A stretch of DNA of 56,845 bases from NCBI GenBank assembly GCA_016282915.1, contig JAEELW010000166.1, positions 1-56,845 on the forward strand, written 5' to 3'. Of this stretch, positions 7,384 through 14,313 are shown piece after piece. The position numbers were made by a program, and so were the translations under genes. The notes under the pieces were generated by a model. The model ran no database searches, was not told the origin of the DNA, and saw only the letters and a list, made by a program, of their open reading frames with translations. The DNA comes from Lachnospiraceae bacterium (GTDB lineage: Bacteria; Bacillota; Clostridia; Lachnospirales; Lachnospiraceae). Numbering within the stretch: the stretch's first letter is position 1; every line of letters begins with the position of its first letter.

Positions 7384-7656
7384 TTATGCAATCCTTTCTC
7401 CAATATCCGTTTTATCTATCACGATGATATCGTCAATCGCCACACCAAATACCACAGATAATACGACCAGGTTATCAATTGTAGGCATAGCTACGCCCTG
7501 TTGCCACTTATAGATCGCCTGCGGTGTAGAAAATCCAAAGATCATCTGAAGATCCTTTACGGACATCCCCGCCGCTTTTCTTAAGCGCACGATCATCTGA
7601 CCGGTACTGATCATGTCGATGGTAGGTATGTTTCTTTTCATCATAATCTCTTTCAT
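7384..7656 (-). CDS. Xre-family HTH regulator
   Basis: This encodes 90 residues. A Cro/C1-type helix-turn-helix occupies about residues 18-70: IVRLRKAAGMSVKDLQMIFGF, then STPQAIYKWQQGVAMPTIDNLVVLSVVFGV. The start at 7656 has an AAGGAAG ribosome site; the longer in-frame extension upstream lacks one and is low in coding character. It is the first gene of the island and is transcribed with the kinase and Thg1-like genes, so it is probably their autoregulator. The hairpin at 7697-7715 in its leader is a candidate operator or RNA element. Confidence 0.85.
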   Translation of the reverse strand: MKEIMMKRNIPTIDMISTGQMIVRLRKAAGMSVKDLQMIFGFSTPQAIYKWQQGVAMPTIDNLVVLSVVFGVAIDDIIVIDKTDIGERIA

Positions 7657-7786
7657 AGTCTTTTCTTCCTTTCCCAAGTGCATCAGCCAGGGCGCTGGAC
7701 GTCCGGAGGACATCCGTTTGACGCCAACCGGAGAGGAGACATGAACCTGCACTTCCCTTCTGGGGCTGGTATTACGCCACTGATAC
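7657..7786 (-). promoter_or_regulatory. Leader of the RNA-repair operon with shared hairpin
   Basis: The stretch between the terminator and the regulator gene holds GGACGTCC-GGA-GGACATCC (7697-7715). It shares GTCCGG(A/G)GGACA with the hairpin inserted in tRNA-Glu (6043-6061). I could not place a convincing promoter here, although the strong terminator just upstream implies one. Confidence 0.4.
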
Positions 7787-7824
7787 AAAAAAAAACGCTT
7801 ACCCTGATCTTCCCAGGATAAGCG
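7787..7824 (-). terminator. Strong intrinsic terminator upstream of the RNA-repair operon
   Basis: On the minus strand an 11-bp stem (CGCTTATCCTG/CAGGGTAAGCG) is followed by nine T residues. It ends the transcript of the small gene at 7856-8017 and insulates the island. Confidence 0.9.
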
Positions 7825-7855
7825 GTTTCGTTTCTCTGCTTTGTTCAGCGATCTA

Positions 7856-8017
7856 TTATCTCACAGCCATCCGGTTTCCGTCATCCTGTTCAGGGCACAC
7901 ATAAATCAAGCTCTGCTCAAGCTCGAGCAGTGCGTCTACATGTCCCTTTTCAAGATTGGTTCCGAATAATGTAAACATCTTTTCCCTTTCCGGGCAGAGC
8001 CCTTTTTCACTATCCAT
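7856..8017 (-). CDS. Small hypothetical protein, 53 residues
   Basis: The frame starts MDSEKGLCPEREKMF and ends PEQDDGNRMAVR. It is an acidic, helix-prone peptide with two cysteines and the amphipathic segment HVDALLELEQSLIYV. It lies just upstream of a strong terminator, as a real gene end would. No good ribosome site is visible within 15 bases of the ATG (GGAG is about 19 bases away), so expression is uncertain. I do not recognise the family; it may be a remnant of the element. Confidence 0.45.
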   Translation of the reverse strand: MDSEKGLCPEREKMFTLFGTNLEKGHVDALLELEQSLIYVCPEQDDGNRMAVR

Positions 8018-8084
8018 ATCGTACCATAACACATTTCTCCTTAGTTGTCATTATATTAATAATATAATTTCCTACCAAAAATCT

Positions 8085-8489
8085 CTAATTCCTTTTTTTC
8101 TGTTTTAAATACTCATATACTTCCGTCAATGCACATTTGAATGATGTCTTTGTGACCTTTAACCCTCCCGATTTCCTTCTGGCATCCGCTACAAACGGCA
8201 TTCCCTCTGTCTGTTTAAGTTTCAACAAGTAACTTGAATAACAATCCTTGTCCATTGTATTATGCGGTATTGATCCAAATATCACCGCACGATATTTGCC
8301 ATCTCTTCTGATTCGTGCTGTATAATTTTTTGCCTTCTCATAATCAATGAATTCTATATCCTGCTTTTCAAAGCCCATGCTTTTTGCTATCCCGCACATC
8401 ACGTTCGTCCCAAGTTCATGTCCTCCAATGACAAGTATCTTTCCATGAATACCAAGAAGGATATGACCACTCGCATTGAGATCGGTCAA
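8085..8489 (-). pseudogene. 5'-truncated protein of unknown family
   Basis: The frame reads as a Rossmann-like alpha/beta protein: KILVIGGHELGTNVMCGIAKSMGF, then VIFGSIPHNTMD and a C-terminal helix CALTEVYEYL. This resembles DUF2325-type small proteins, with low certainty. The opening residues (TDLNASGH) come from sequence that abuts the oppositely oriented integrase remnant. There is no ATG or ribosome site, so the true start is lost. The junction between the two truncated genes lies near 8450-8490 and marks a deletion or recombination event. Confidence 0.5.
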
Positions 8490-8787
8490 CGGGGATAAGC
8501 ACTATGTATTCCAGACCGACGGAGATTTTCCGCTTAACCCGAACCGTCTGAACGATCATTTGCGGAAGCACTGCGCAGCGCTCGGGATCCGTTACTTTTC
8601 CAGCCATAAATTCCGCTTCTATTGGATCAGCAGCGCCTACTGCCAGGAAATGAACGAAAGGATCATCCAGAAGGTCGCCGGTCATGCCTCACTGGAAATG
8701 ACCCGGCACTATAACCGCTCGACGAGGCTGCAGGAAGATTTTTCGCTGGATGAAATGGACCGGATCTGCGGATTCAAAAAGGCCTGA
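8476..8787 (+). pseudogene. Tyrosine recombinase (integrase), C-terminal remnant
   Basis: About 100 residues of the catalytic end survive. HKFR supplies the family's HxxR box, VAGHASLEMTRHY supplies the GH box and the catalytic tyrosine. The N-terminal arm and core domains and the first catalytic arginine are gone, so it cannot be active. It points toward the 3' end of the tRNA-Pro gene about 100 bases away, the usual place for a tRNA-targeting integrase. It is direct evidence that the island to its left arrived on, or was rearranged with, a mobile element. Confidence 0.85.
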
Positions 8788-8825
8788 AAGCCAGTAAAAT
8801 AGCGGGTTTGCGATGTGCAGGACCC

Positions 8826-8847
8826 CCGTTCACGTACGTTCACGTGA
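8826..8847. repeat. Right copy of tandem GTTCACGT repeat
   Basis: CCGTTCACGTAC and GTTCACGTGA follow each other, matching the block at 4962-4984 apart from one deleted base and one substitution. It sits between the integrase remnant and the tRNA terminator. Confidence 0.45.
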
Positions 8848-8850
8848 CAC

Positions 8851-8881
8851 AAAAAACCCCTCAAACGCAATGTTCAAGGGG
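8851..8881 (-). terminator. Terminator of the tRNA-Thr/tRNA-Pro transcript
   Basis: On the minus strand CCCCTTGAAC pairs with GTTTGAGGGG (two G-U pairs), followed by TTTTTT. It lies 12 bases after the 3' end of tRNA-Pro. Confidence 0.85.
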
Positions 8882-8892
8882 CTTTAAGCCAA

Positions 8893-8967
8893 TCGAGGTG
8901 ACTGGATTCGAACCAGCGGCCCCCGCGTCCCTAACACGGTGCTCTAGCCAAACTGAGCCACACCTCG
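8893..8967 (-). tRNA. tRNA-Pro(AGG)
   Basis: Acceptor CGAGGTG/CACCTCG, D stem GCTC/GAGC, anticodon stem CCGTG/CGCGG with loop TTAGGGA (anticodon AGG), T stem GCTGG/CCAGT with loop TTCGAAT, A73. CCA is not encoded. It is co-transcribed with tRNA-Thr. Its T-arm sequence recurs, with one change, at 4892-4905, so it may be the integration target of the neighbouring element. Confidence 0.93.
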
Positions 8968-9001
8968 AAATTACTATTATACGGCTCATCGCCGTATGCA
9001 G

Positions 9002-9074
9002 AGCTGCCTAGCAGACTTGAACTGCCGACCTCATCCTTACCAAGGATGCGCGCTACCGACTGCGCCAAGGCAGC
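9002..9074 (-). tRNA. tRNA-Thr(GGU)
   Basis: Acceptor GCTGCCT/AGGCAGC, D stem GCGC, anticodon stem CATCC/GGATG with loop TTGGTAA (anticodon GGT), T stem GGCAG/CTGCT with loop TTCAAGT, U73. CCA is not encoded. It follows a near-consensus promoter, and a small hairpin (ATACGGC/GCCGTAT) separates it from tRNA-Pro. Confidence 0.94.
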
Positions 9075-9094
9075 TAACTTACCACCGAAGATTG

Positions 9095-9123
9095 ATTCTA
9101 GCAAAATAATGCTTTTTTGTCAA
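9095..9123 (-). promoter_or_regulatory. Promoter of the tRNA-Thr/tRNA-Pro operon
   Basis: The minus strand reads TTGACA (9118-9123), a 17-base spacer and TAGAAT (9095-9100). This is a strong sigma-A type promoter placed about 20 bases before tRNA-Thr. Confidence 0.9.
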
Positions 9124-9163
9124 GCAGATTTCTTCTATATTTGAAAAGAATCCGATAAAAGCC

Positions 9164-9481
9164 TTAATGCTCTGCGTAAATGTATTTATTTTTGGACTTG
9201 CCGCCCAGCATACGTACTTCCTGATCTGTCAGCTGCAGTTCGTCAAAGACGTCCAATGCGTCATCCAGCTGAGCCGAATTGATACAGAAGACCAGCTTGG
9301 GCCGCTCGCGCAGAAAGACCTTTGCAAAAAAGCCCGGTTCCTGCCAGCGCAGAAAATAGCTGACGCGCGCATACTGAAGCGCCGCCTCGATGCGGTGACG
9401 GATCTCTTCCATCCGCCTGCTCTTGCCGGGCACCACCTCACACAGATCGATCTCATTATTCACTTTTACTCTGGTCATCAT
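9164..9481 (-). CDS. Hypothetical small cytoplasmic protein
   Basis: This encodes 105 residues from the ATG at 9481, or 109 from a TTG at 9493. It is soluble and charged, with a predicted helix (RRMEEIRHRIEAALQYARVSYFLRW) followed by PKLVFCINSAQLDDALDVFDEL and a basic end GGKSKNKYIY. I do not recognise the family. The start is uncertain because neither codon has a well-spaced ribosome site (GGAAG lies two bases before the TTG). A good promoter at 9536-9565 supports expression. It lies between the Sfp-type gene and the tRNA pair. Confidence 0.6.
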   Translation of the reverse strand: MMTRVKVNNEIDLCEVVPGKSRRMEEIRHRIEAALQYARVSYFLRWQEPGFFAKVFLRERPKLVFCINSAQLDDALDVFDELQLTDQEVRMLGGKSKNKYIYAEH

Positions 9482-9535
9482 GTTGTCGATCAATGCTTCC
9501 GCGCCCCCGACGCCGCTATCTTTCTACAAACATTG

Positions 9536-9565
9536 ATTTTATCACGCATGCAGGCCGCAAGTCAA
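9536..9565 (-). promoter_or_regulatory. Promoter of the small hypothetical gene
   Basis: The minus strand reads TTGACT (9560-9565), an 18-base spacer and TAAAAT (9536-9541), about 50 bases before the gene at 9164-9481. Confidence 0.75.
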
Positions 9566-9583
9566 GCCCGATGCACAAACATT

Positions 9584-9621
9584 CGTTACGGTTCAGCGGC
9601 CTGCCGCCACTGAGCGTAACG
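9584..9621. other. Long imperfect hairpin between Sfp-type and hypothetical genes
   Basis: CGTTACG (9584-9590) and CGTAACG (9615-9621) enclose a second stem CAGCGGC/GCCACTG. A smaller ATCGGC-TTT-GCCGAT hairpin lies next to it, just after the Sfp-type stop codon. No U tract follows, so termination is not certain. Confidence 0.5.
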
Positions 9622-9681
9622 TGCTTCCGCCATGCCAAATCGGCTTTGCCGATAGCCGGCAAGTCCGGTATGCGTACCTCT

Positions 9682-10332
9682 TTATCCCTCTGCCGGGATC
9701 GCCTCGATCACCGCTGCGGAATAGCCGTGAGGCGCCTCGAGGATCTCGGCCCGGATCCTGCTGCCGTTCTCCGTAAACTCAAAGACCGCAAAGCCGCCGT
9801 TCAGTGCCGGCGTAAAATCCAGTTCCTCCAGCGTCTGCAGGAGCTTCCCGTCCGCATACTTGGTATAGCTCTCCTTCAGGCACCAGATATTGAAAAACGC
9901 CTTCTCCGATTCCGTAGGCGAAAGATGCTTTAAATACTCGGTCTCCGCCGGATGGAAGAAACGTCCCGCCATATCCGCGCTCAGGCTCCGCCATTCCTGG
10001 ATATCCGCACCGACAGGCACATCGGATATCGCACAAAGCGCCATATTGCCGGAATGCGCAATGGAAAAGTGCACGTCCTTCAGCTCTTTAAAACGTGGCT
10101 GTCCGTTATCGCTCCGCTCCACCTCATAGATCCCGGCCGGTGCCGCATCACCCAGATGTTCTCTGGCCCCATGCTGTAAAAGAAGCCCCGCCGTGATGAT
10201 CTGTGCCCGTTTTTTCGGATCCTTCACCGACTCCAGTTCCTTTTTGCGCAGGGAGTCGATCCCGTCCAGTGCTTCTTTCGCGTTTTTTGCATCCTCAAGA
10301 AGCCGCACTTCAGACATATAGATCTCTGCCAT
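9682..10332 (-). CDS. 4'-phosphopantetheinyl transferase (Sfp type)
   Basis: This encodes 216 residues of the Sfp/AcpT superfamily, which moves the phosphopantetheine arm of CoA to a serine of carrier proteins. The substrate-binding start is visible as PRFKELKDVHFSIAHSG. The Mg-binding part is VGADIQEW, and the second signature is FNIWCLKESYTKYADGKLL. The length fits a compact Sfp-type enzyme rather than the 120-residue AcpS. The ribosome site GAGGAA lies 8 bases before the ATG. It is 113 bases downstream of hisS and probably shares its promoter. No polyketide or peptide synthetase lies in the window, so its carrier protein is unknown. Confidence 0.9.
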   Translation of the reverse strand: MAEIYMSEVRLLEDAKNAKEALDGIDSLRKKELESVKDPKKRAQIITAGLLLQHGAREHLGDAAPAGIYEVERSDNGQPRFKELKDVHFSIAHSGNMALCAISDVPVGADIQEWRSLSADMAGRFFHPAETEYLKHLSPTESEKAFFNIWCLKESYTKYADGKLLQTLEELDFTPALNGGFAVFEFTENGSRIRAEILEAPHGYSAAVIEAIPAEG

Positions 10333-10445
10333 AACTCATTCCTCGCTTTCTTTTGCAGGCCGGGATATCCTGCTGTACCGTTTTCCGACTACCCGGATCG
10401 GAAGTCTGTCCGCCTTTTTTCTCCGGATATACTGCGACCGTTACA

Positions 10446-11699
10446 TCAGCGGAAATACTCTTTGATCTCCGTATATCCCTGTGCCGCCAGCTGCTCCTTC
10501 TGGAACTTCTTATTCTTGGCCATACGCAGGAGCTGTACGCATTTTCCTTCCGCACGCAGCTCTTCGGCACGGCTCATTGCTTCGTTCACCTTCTCTGCCG
10601 GCAGTCCTTTTTCCAGCAGAAACGCCGTTTTCTCCTTTTCATCGGGCAATTGATAGCCCTGCTCCATCAGGATCGTGATGATGCGCTCAAAACCGATGGA
10701 AAAACCGCAGGCCGGCGTCTGCTGCCCCGTAAAGCGGCCGATCATCTCGTCGTAACGTCCGCCGCCGCCGCAGGAAGAATGGAACTCCTTCAGCTCCACT
10801 TCAAAGATCGTACCGGTATAATAGCTCATGCCGCGCACCAGCGTCGGATCGAAGAGCAGCGTCCAGCCGTCCTTCTTTGCGGCGTTCACTGCGGAAAAGA
10901 TCTCTTCCAGATTGCTGCGCCCCTCTGCGGACAGCGCCTCACCCATGCGCTCACTGAGCGCCTTTAATGCCTCTTCGCCCGCTTTTCCCTCAAGCAGCCG
11001 GAAAAGCTCCATATACTTTGAGGCGTTCTCCTTCGGATAGCCCGCCTTTTCCAGTTCTTCGATCACACCCTCCGCGCCGATCTTGTCCATCTTGTCCAGG
11101 ATGATGAATACGGCATCGTAATCCGCCTCGGCAAAGCCCGCCCAGGCCGCCATCGACTTGAGGATCCTACGGTCGTTGATGCGTATATTGAAATTCTTAA
11201 AGGAAAGCCGGGTCAGAACGGTGCTCATGGCCAGGATCAGCTCGATCTCGGCCAGATTGGACGGCTCTCCGAGGATATCGATATCGCACTGCTCAAACTG
11301 CCGGAAGCGCCCCTTCTGCGGCTGGTCCGCACGGAATACATTCCCCATCTGAAGCGCCTTGAAAGGCTGCGGCAGCTCTGCGGCATGATCCGCATAATAA
11401 CGACACAGCGGCACCGTCAGGTCATAACGCAGTCCCGAATCCGCAAGGTCGTTCTCTTCCTTTGCGTTCGCGATATCCAGCTTATTCCCTCTTTTCAGTA
11501 TCTTAAAAATCAGTTTTTCGTTCTCGCCGCCCTGTTTGCTCGAAAGATTCTCGATATGCTCCACACAGGGGGTCTCGATCTGCGTAAAGCCATAGCTTTC
11601 GTAGATCTCCCTTATCACATCGCTGACATGGTTGCGCAGCCGCATCTCTTCCGGCGTCACATCCCGCATGCCTTTTACGGCTTTTTTGATCATCGCCAT
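10446..11699 (-). CDS. hisS: Histidyl-tRNA synthetase
   Basis: This encodes 417 residues of class II histidyl-tRNA synthetase, charging tRNA-His in the cytoplasm. The motifs are GMRDVTPEE at the N-terminus, the motif-2 loop FRADQPQKGRFRQFEQCDIDI, and the His-specific RGMSYYTGTIFE with the GGGGRYDEMI and ACGFSIGFER segments. The motif-2 wording differs from the RYERPQKGRYRQF form of the common bacterial type. The C-terminal anticodon-binding domain is short, ending GYTEIKEYFR without the usual final strand region. Both suggest a divergent subgroup, which I infer rather than know. It has its own promoter and leads the Sfp-type gene. Its tRNA partner with the odd 5' end lies 4.5 kb away. Confidence 0.95.
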   Translation of the reverse strand: MAMIKKAVKGMRDVTPEEMRLRNHVSDVIREIYESYGFTQIETPCVEHIENLSSKQGGENEKLIFKILKRGNKLDIANAKEENDLADSGLRYDLTVPLCRYYADHAAELPQPFKALQMGNVFRADQPQKGRFRQFEQCDIDILGEPSNLAEIELILAMSTVLTRLSFKNFNIRINDRRILKSMAAWAGFAEADYDAVFIILDKMDKIGAEGVIEELEKAGYPKENASKYMELFRLLEGKAGEEALKALSERMGEALSAEGRSNLEEIFSAVNAAKKDGWTLLFDPTLVRGMSYYTGTIFEVELKEFHSSCGGGGRYDEMIGRFTGQQTPACGFSIGFERIITILMEQGYQLPDEKEKTAFLLEKGLPAEKVNEAMSRAEELRAEGKCVQLLRMAKNKKFQKEQLAAQGYTEIKEYFR

Positions 11700-11731
11700 C
11701 TCTCTTCTTTCCTTTCTCTATTATCATAGGA

Positions 11732-11783
11732 AGTATAAACTAAATCCCTTCCATTTGCAAGATGCAGCAAAGCGGGGTATAAT
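11732..11783. promoter_or_regulatory. Divergent promoters sharing one -35 hexamer
   Basis: The palindromic TTGCAA at 11755-11760 serves both directions. Rightward, 17 bases separate it from TATAAT (11778-11783), driving the structured RNA. Leftward, 17 bases separate it from TATACT (11732-11737), driving hisS. Two polymerases cannot bind at once. Confidence 0.8.
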
Positions 11784-11789
11784 ACTAAC

Positions 11790-12008
11790 GTTTTTGTACA
11801 CAGGGGGGAAGAACAGAAAAGAAACAGGCTCCCGCCGCATTGCCGCAGCACTTAGTAAGCGCGAGCGGCCAAGCCTGCCTGAGGTACTGTCTGAGCGAAG
11901 CTCGCGCACGATCGGCGCGAGCAAGCGAGTTGCCGAAGGCAGGTCGGTTTCAGGACGCGACGCGCGAGCTTATGTGCGGAGGCATCAGCAAGGGAGCCGT
12001 TTTTTTTC
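11790..12008 (+). ncRNA. Candidate structured RNA with terminator, before LtaS-like gene
   Basis: A strong promoter starts a roughly 219-base GC-rich region with little coding character. GGCTCCC near 11828 pairs with GGGAGCC near 11994, followed by eight T residues, closing the region as one long-range terminator stem. Inside, CCGCA and TAAGC on the 5' side can pair with TGCGG and GCTTA on the 3' side, giving a rod-like fold. It may be a free small RNA or a terminator-type leader of the LtaS-like gene, whose ATG lies 28 bases later. A rod-like 6S-type RNA is one possibility; I cannot name the family. Confidence 0.55.
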
Positions 12009-12035
12009 TGCTCTCCCGTTTACATATAACAGCTT

Positions 12036-14162
12036 ATGAATAACACGCTTTGCGATGAAAACGATCCCCGCGCGCGGCTCCTGGCTGCTGCCGCCGCGCT
12101 CTTCTTTCCCCTGTCACTGATCTGGCAGGAGCTGGTCTTTCATTGCTTTCTGATCGGGACTCCCGGCACTTCTTTTCTGTATGCGGCGCTCTTTGCCTGC
12201 GTGATCGGGCTCCCCGTCGGGATGGTCTGGATGCTGCTGCGCCGCCCCGTGCTGCGTACGGTCTTTTCCGTGCTCATCCTGCTTTTCTTTCAGGCTTTTT
12301 TCTGGACGCACGTGATCTATTACAAGGTCTTTGTGACCTTCTGGGCACCCTTCTCCACCATGGCCATCGCCGGCCAGGCCTTTGACTACAAGGGCATGAT
12401 CCTGGAGAACGCCGCGCGCAGCGCCCATATCCTCTTTCTGCTCGCGCTCCCGCTGCCGCTCTATCTACTGCTGCTGCGCAGGGTCCGCCCCTCCGGTTTC
12501 CGCGGCTTTTTCCCGCAGTTCGGCGCCGAGCTCGGCTGCCTGCTCCTCTGCCTGCTGATACTGACCAATGGAGAACGCGGATACGGCAGTCCCTACGATC
12601 TGGTGGTGGGCCGTTCCTCCATCAGCGACAGCATGGAGACCCTGGGCGTACTGGCCACCAGCGTCTGTGACAGTCTCGGTCCCGGTACTTCCGCGCCGGT
12701 CCTTATGAGCGCCGGCAGCAGCGGCGGCAGCAAGACCACGACCGGAAGAAAGTCTTCCGTCAGCGTCAACCTTTCCCCTGAAGAACTCTGCGCCGGCTGG
12801 GCCGCCCGGATGGAAGGCGGAGAAGACGACGGCTCTTCCGTCAGCGCCAACGCTGCTCCGGCGGTTGAATATGTCCCCCGGGTCATGGATATCGACTTTG
12901 ATCAGCTCATAGCGGAGACCACGGATCCTTCGCTCCGCTCGCTGCACGAGTACTTTGCCTCCCGGGAACCCTCCTATACCAATGAATATACCGGACTGTT
13001 TAAGGGCAAAAACCTGATCTGGATCACGGTCGAGGGCATGAGCCGTTTCATCATCGACGAGAAACGCACGCCTACCCTCTGGAAGCTGCAGCATGAGGGT
13101 TTTTACTGCGAGCATTACTATACGCCTCTCTGGTACGGCTCCACCTCCGGCGGCGAATGGGCCAACCTGACCGGTATCCCGCCCCAGAACGGCGGCTATG
13201 TTGCGATGCAGCACAGCGGCGAACTCGGGACAGATCTCTACTTTACGCCGCCCCGCCGCTTTAAGGATCTGGGCTACGACTGCGTCGGTTTTCACAACAA
13301 TTTCGCGGATTATTACGGGCGTAACCTCTCCCATCCCAATATGGGACTGCGCTGGATCGCCTACGGCACCGGCTATCAGGGCGAAAGCGTCGGCGGAACG
13401 CTGCTCTGGCCCCAGTCCGATCTGCGCCTCTGGGAGGAAAGCCGCGACTATATCGACTTTGAAAAGCCTTTCATGGCCTATTACATGACCATCAGCGGGC
13501 ACGCCCAGTACAACTGGGGCGGCAACATGATGAGTGCCCGCCATCATGAGGAATTCCGGGATCTCCCCTATTCGGAGGAAGCGAAAGCCTATCTGGCCTG
13601 CCAGTATGAGGTGGAACTGATGCTGTCCCAAATGGTCAAAGACCTCGAGGCGGCCGGTATCCTGGAGCAGACCGTCATCGTCCTCACTACCGATCATGTC
13701 CCGTACAATAACAAGGACATGTGCGATGAGCTCGCCGCTTACGAAATGGATGACCAGACCGAATGGTTTGAAAACGCCCTGATCCTTTACTGCTCCTCCA
13801 TGGAAAAACCCGTCGTTGTGGACAAATACTGCTCCAGCATAGACCTCCTTCCCACGGTTTTAAACCTCTTCGATATCGAATACGATTCCCGCCTTCTCGC
13901 CGGCTGCGATATCCTCTCGGACAGCCCGCAGTTTGTCATGTTCAACGCCAGCCGGAGCTTTATCAGCGATCGATGCCTCTACAACGGCAGGGACGGCAGC
14001 ATAAAGCCCTTTGCGCCCTACAGTGAAGCGGATATCACACAGGAATACATCAATGACGTCGAAAACGAGATCCGCAACCGCGCGGGCTTAAGCGGGCTGA
14101 TCCTTCAATACGATTACTACCATATCCTCTTCGGGCAGAAGGATAACGCCGCTGCGGAATAG
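12036..14162 (+). CDS. LTA synthase-like sulfatase-family membrane protein
   Basis: This encodes 708 residues. Five hydrophobic helices fill the first 190 residues, followed by a Ser/Gly-rich linker and an extracellular alkaline-phosphatase/sulfatase-type domain. LIWITVEGMSRF carries a metal-ligand Glu, YGSTSGGEWANLTG carries the likely catalytic threonine, and LTTDHVPYNN carries the Asp-His metal ligands. Relatives such as LtaS move phosphoglycerol onto lipoteichoic acid or other glycans at the outer face of the membrane; the exact acceptor here is unknown. The ATG at 12036 is fixed by an in-frame stop just before it, yet there is no ribosome site. The gene follows an intrinsic terminator, so expression may depend on readthrough. 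Confidence 0.85.
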   Translation: MNNTLCDENDPRARLLAAAAALFFPLSLIWQELVFHCFLIGTPGTSFLYAALFACVIGLPVGMVWMLLRRPVLRTVFSVLILLFFQAFFWTHVIYYKVFVTFWAPFSTMAIAGQAFDYKGMILENAARSAHILFLLALPLPLYLLLLRRVRPSGFRGFFPQFGAELGCLLLCLLILTNGERGYGSPYDLVVGRSSISDSMETLGVLATSVCDSLGPGTSAPVLMSAGSSGGSKTTTGRKSSVSVNLSPEELCAGWAARMEGGEDDGSSVSANAAPAVEYVPRVMDIDFDQLIAETTDPSLRSLHEYFASREPSYTNEYTGLFKGKNLIWITVEGMSRFIIDEKRTPTLWKLQHEGFYCEHYYTPLWYGSTSGGEWANLTGIPPQNGGYVAMQHSGELGTDLYFTPPRRFKDLGYDCVGFHNNFADYYGRNLSHPNMGLRWIAYGTGYQGESVGGTLLWPQSDLRLWEESRDYIDFEKPFMAYYMTISGHAQYNWGGNMMSARHHEEFRDLPYSEEAKAYLACQYEVELMLSQMVKDLEAAGILEQTVIVLTTDHVPYNNKDMCDELAAYEMDDQTEWFENALILYCSSMEKPVVVDKYCSSIDLLPTVLNLFDIEYDSRLLAGCDILSDSPQFVMFNASRSFISDRCLYNGRDGSIKPFAPYSEADITQEYINDVENEIRNRAGLSGLILQYDYYHILFGQKDNAAAE

Positions 14163-14218
14163 TTTCATGCGTACAGCCGGCGTAAATATGTAAAGACTGT
14201 GAAGCCTGGAATATTTAC

Positions 14219-14247
14219 TGTACATCCCCGCGGAAATCCGATATAAT
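14219..14247 (+). promoter_or_regulatory. Promoter of the DUF624 gene
   Basis: TGTACA (14219-14224), 17 bases and TATAAT (14242-14247) precede the gene, with its start at 14314. Confidence 0.65.
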
Positions 14248-14313
14248 AACAGGGTGTGTCCGGATACGGCGTGAGACGCTTCCGGAAAATAAGCAAAAAG
14301 GAAGGCTGATAAA

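Noticed and set aside
7660-7785. Possible degenerate tRNA in the operon leader
   Set aside because: A T-arm-like GGTTCATGTCTCC is present, but no acceptor stem or anticodon loop with U33 can be paired to it.
10310-10570. Leftward small Arg-rich frame
   Set aside because: It overlaps the end of hisS in another frame, has no ribosome site and no domain.
12465-13697. Leftward 410-codon frame
   Set aside because: It is antisense to the LtaS-like gene, with no recognisable domain.
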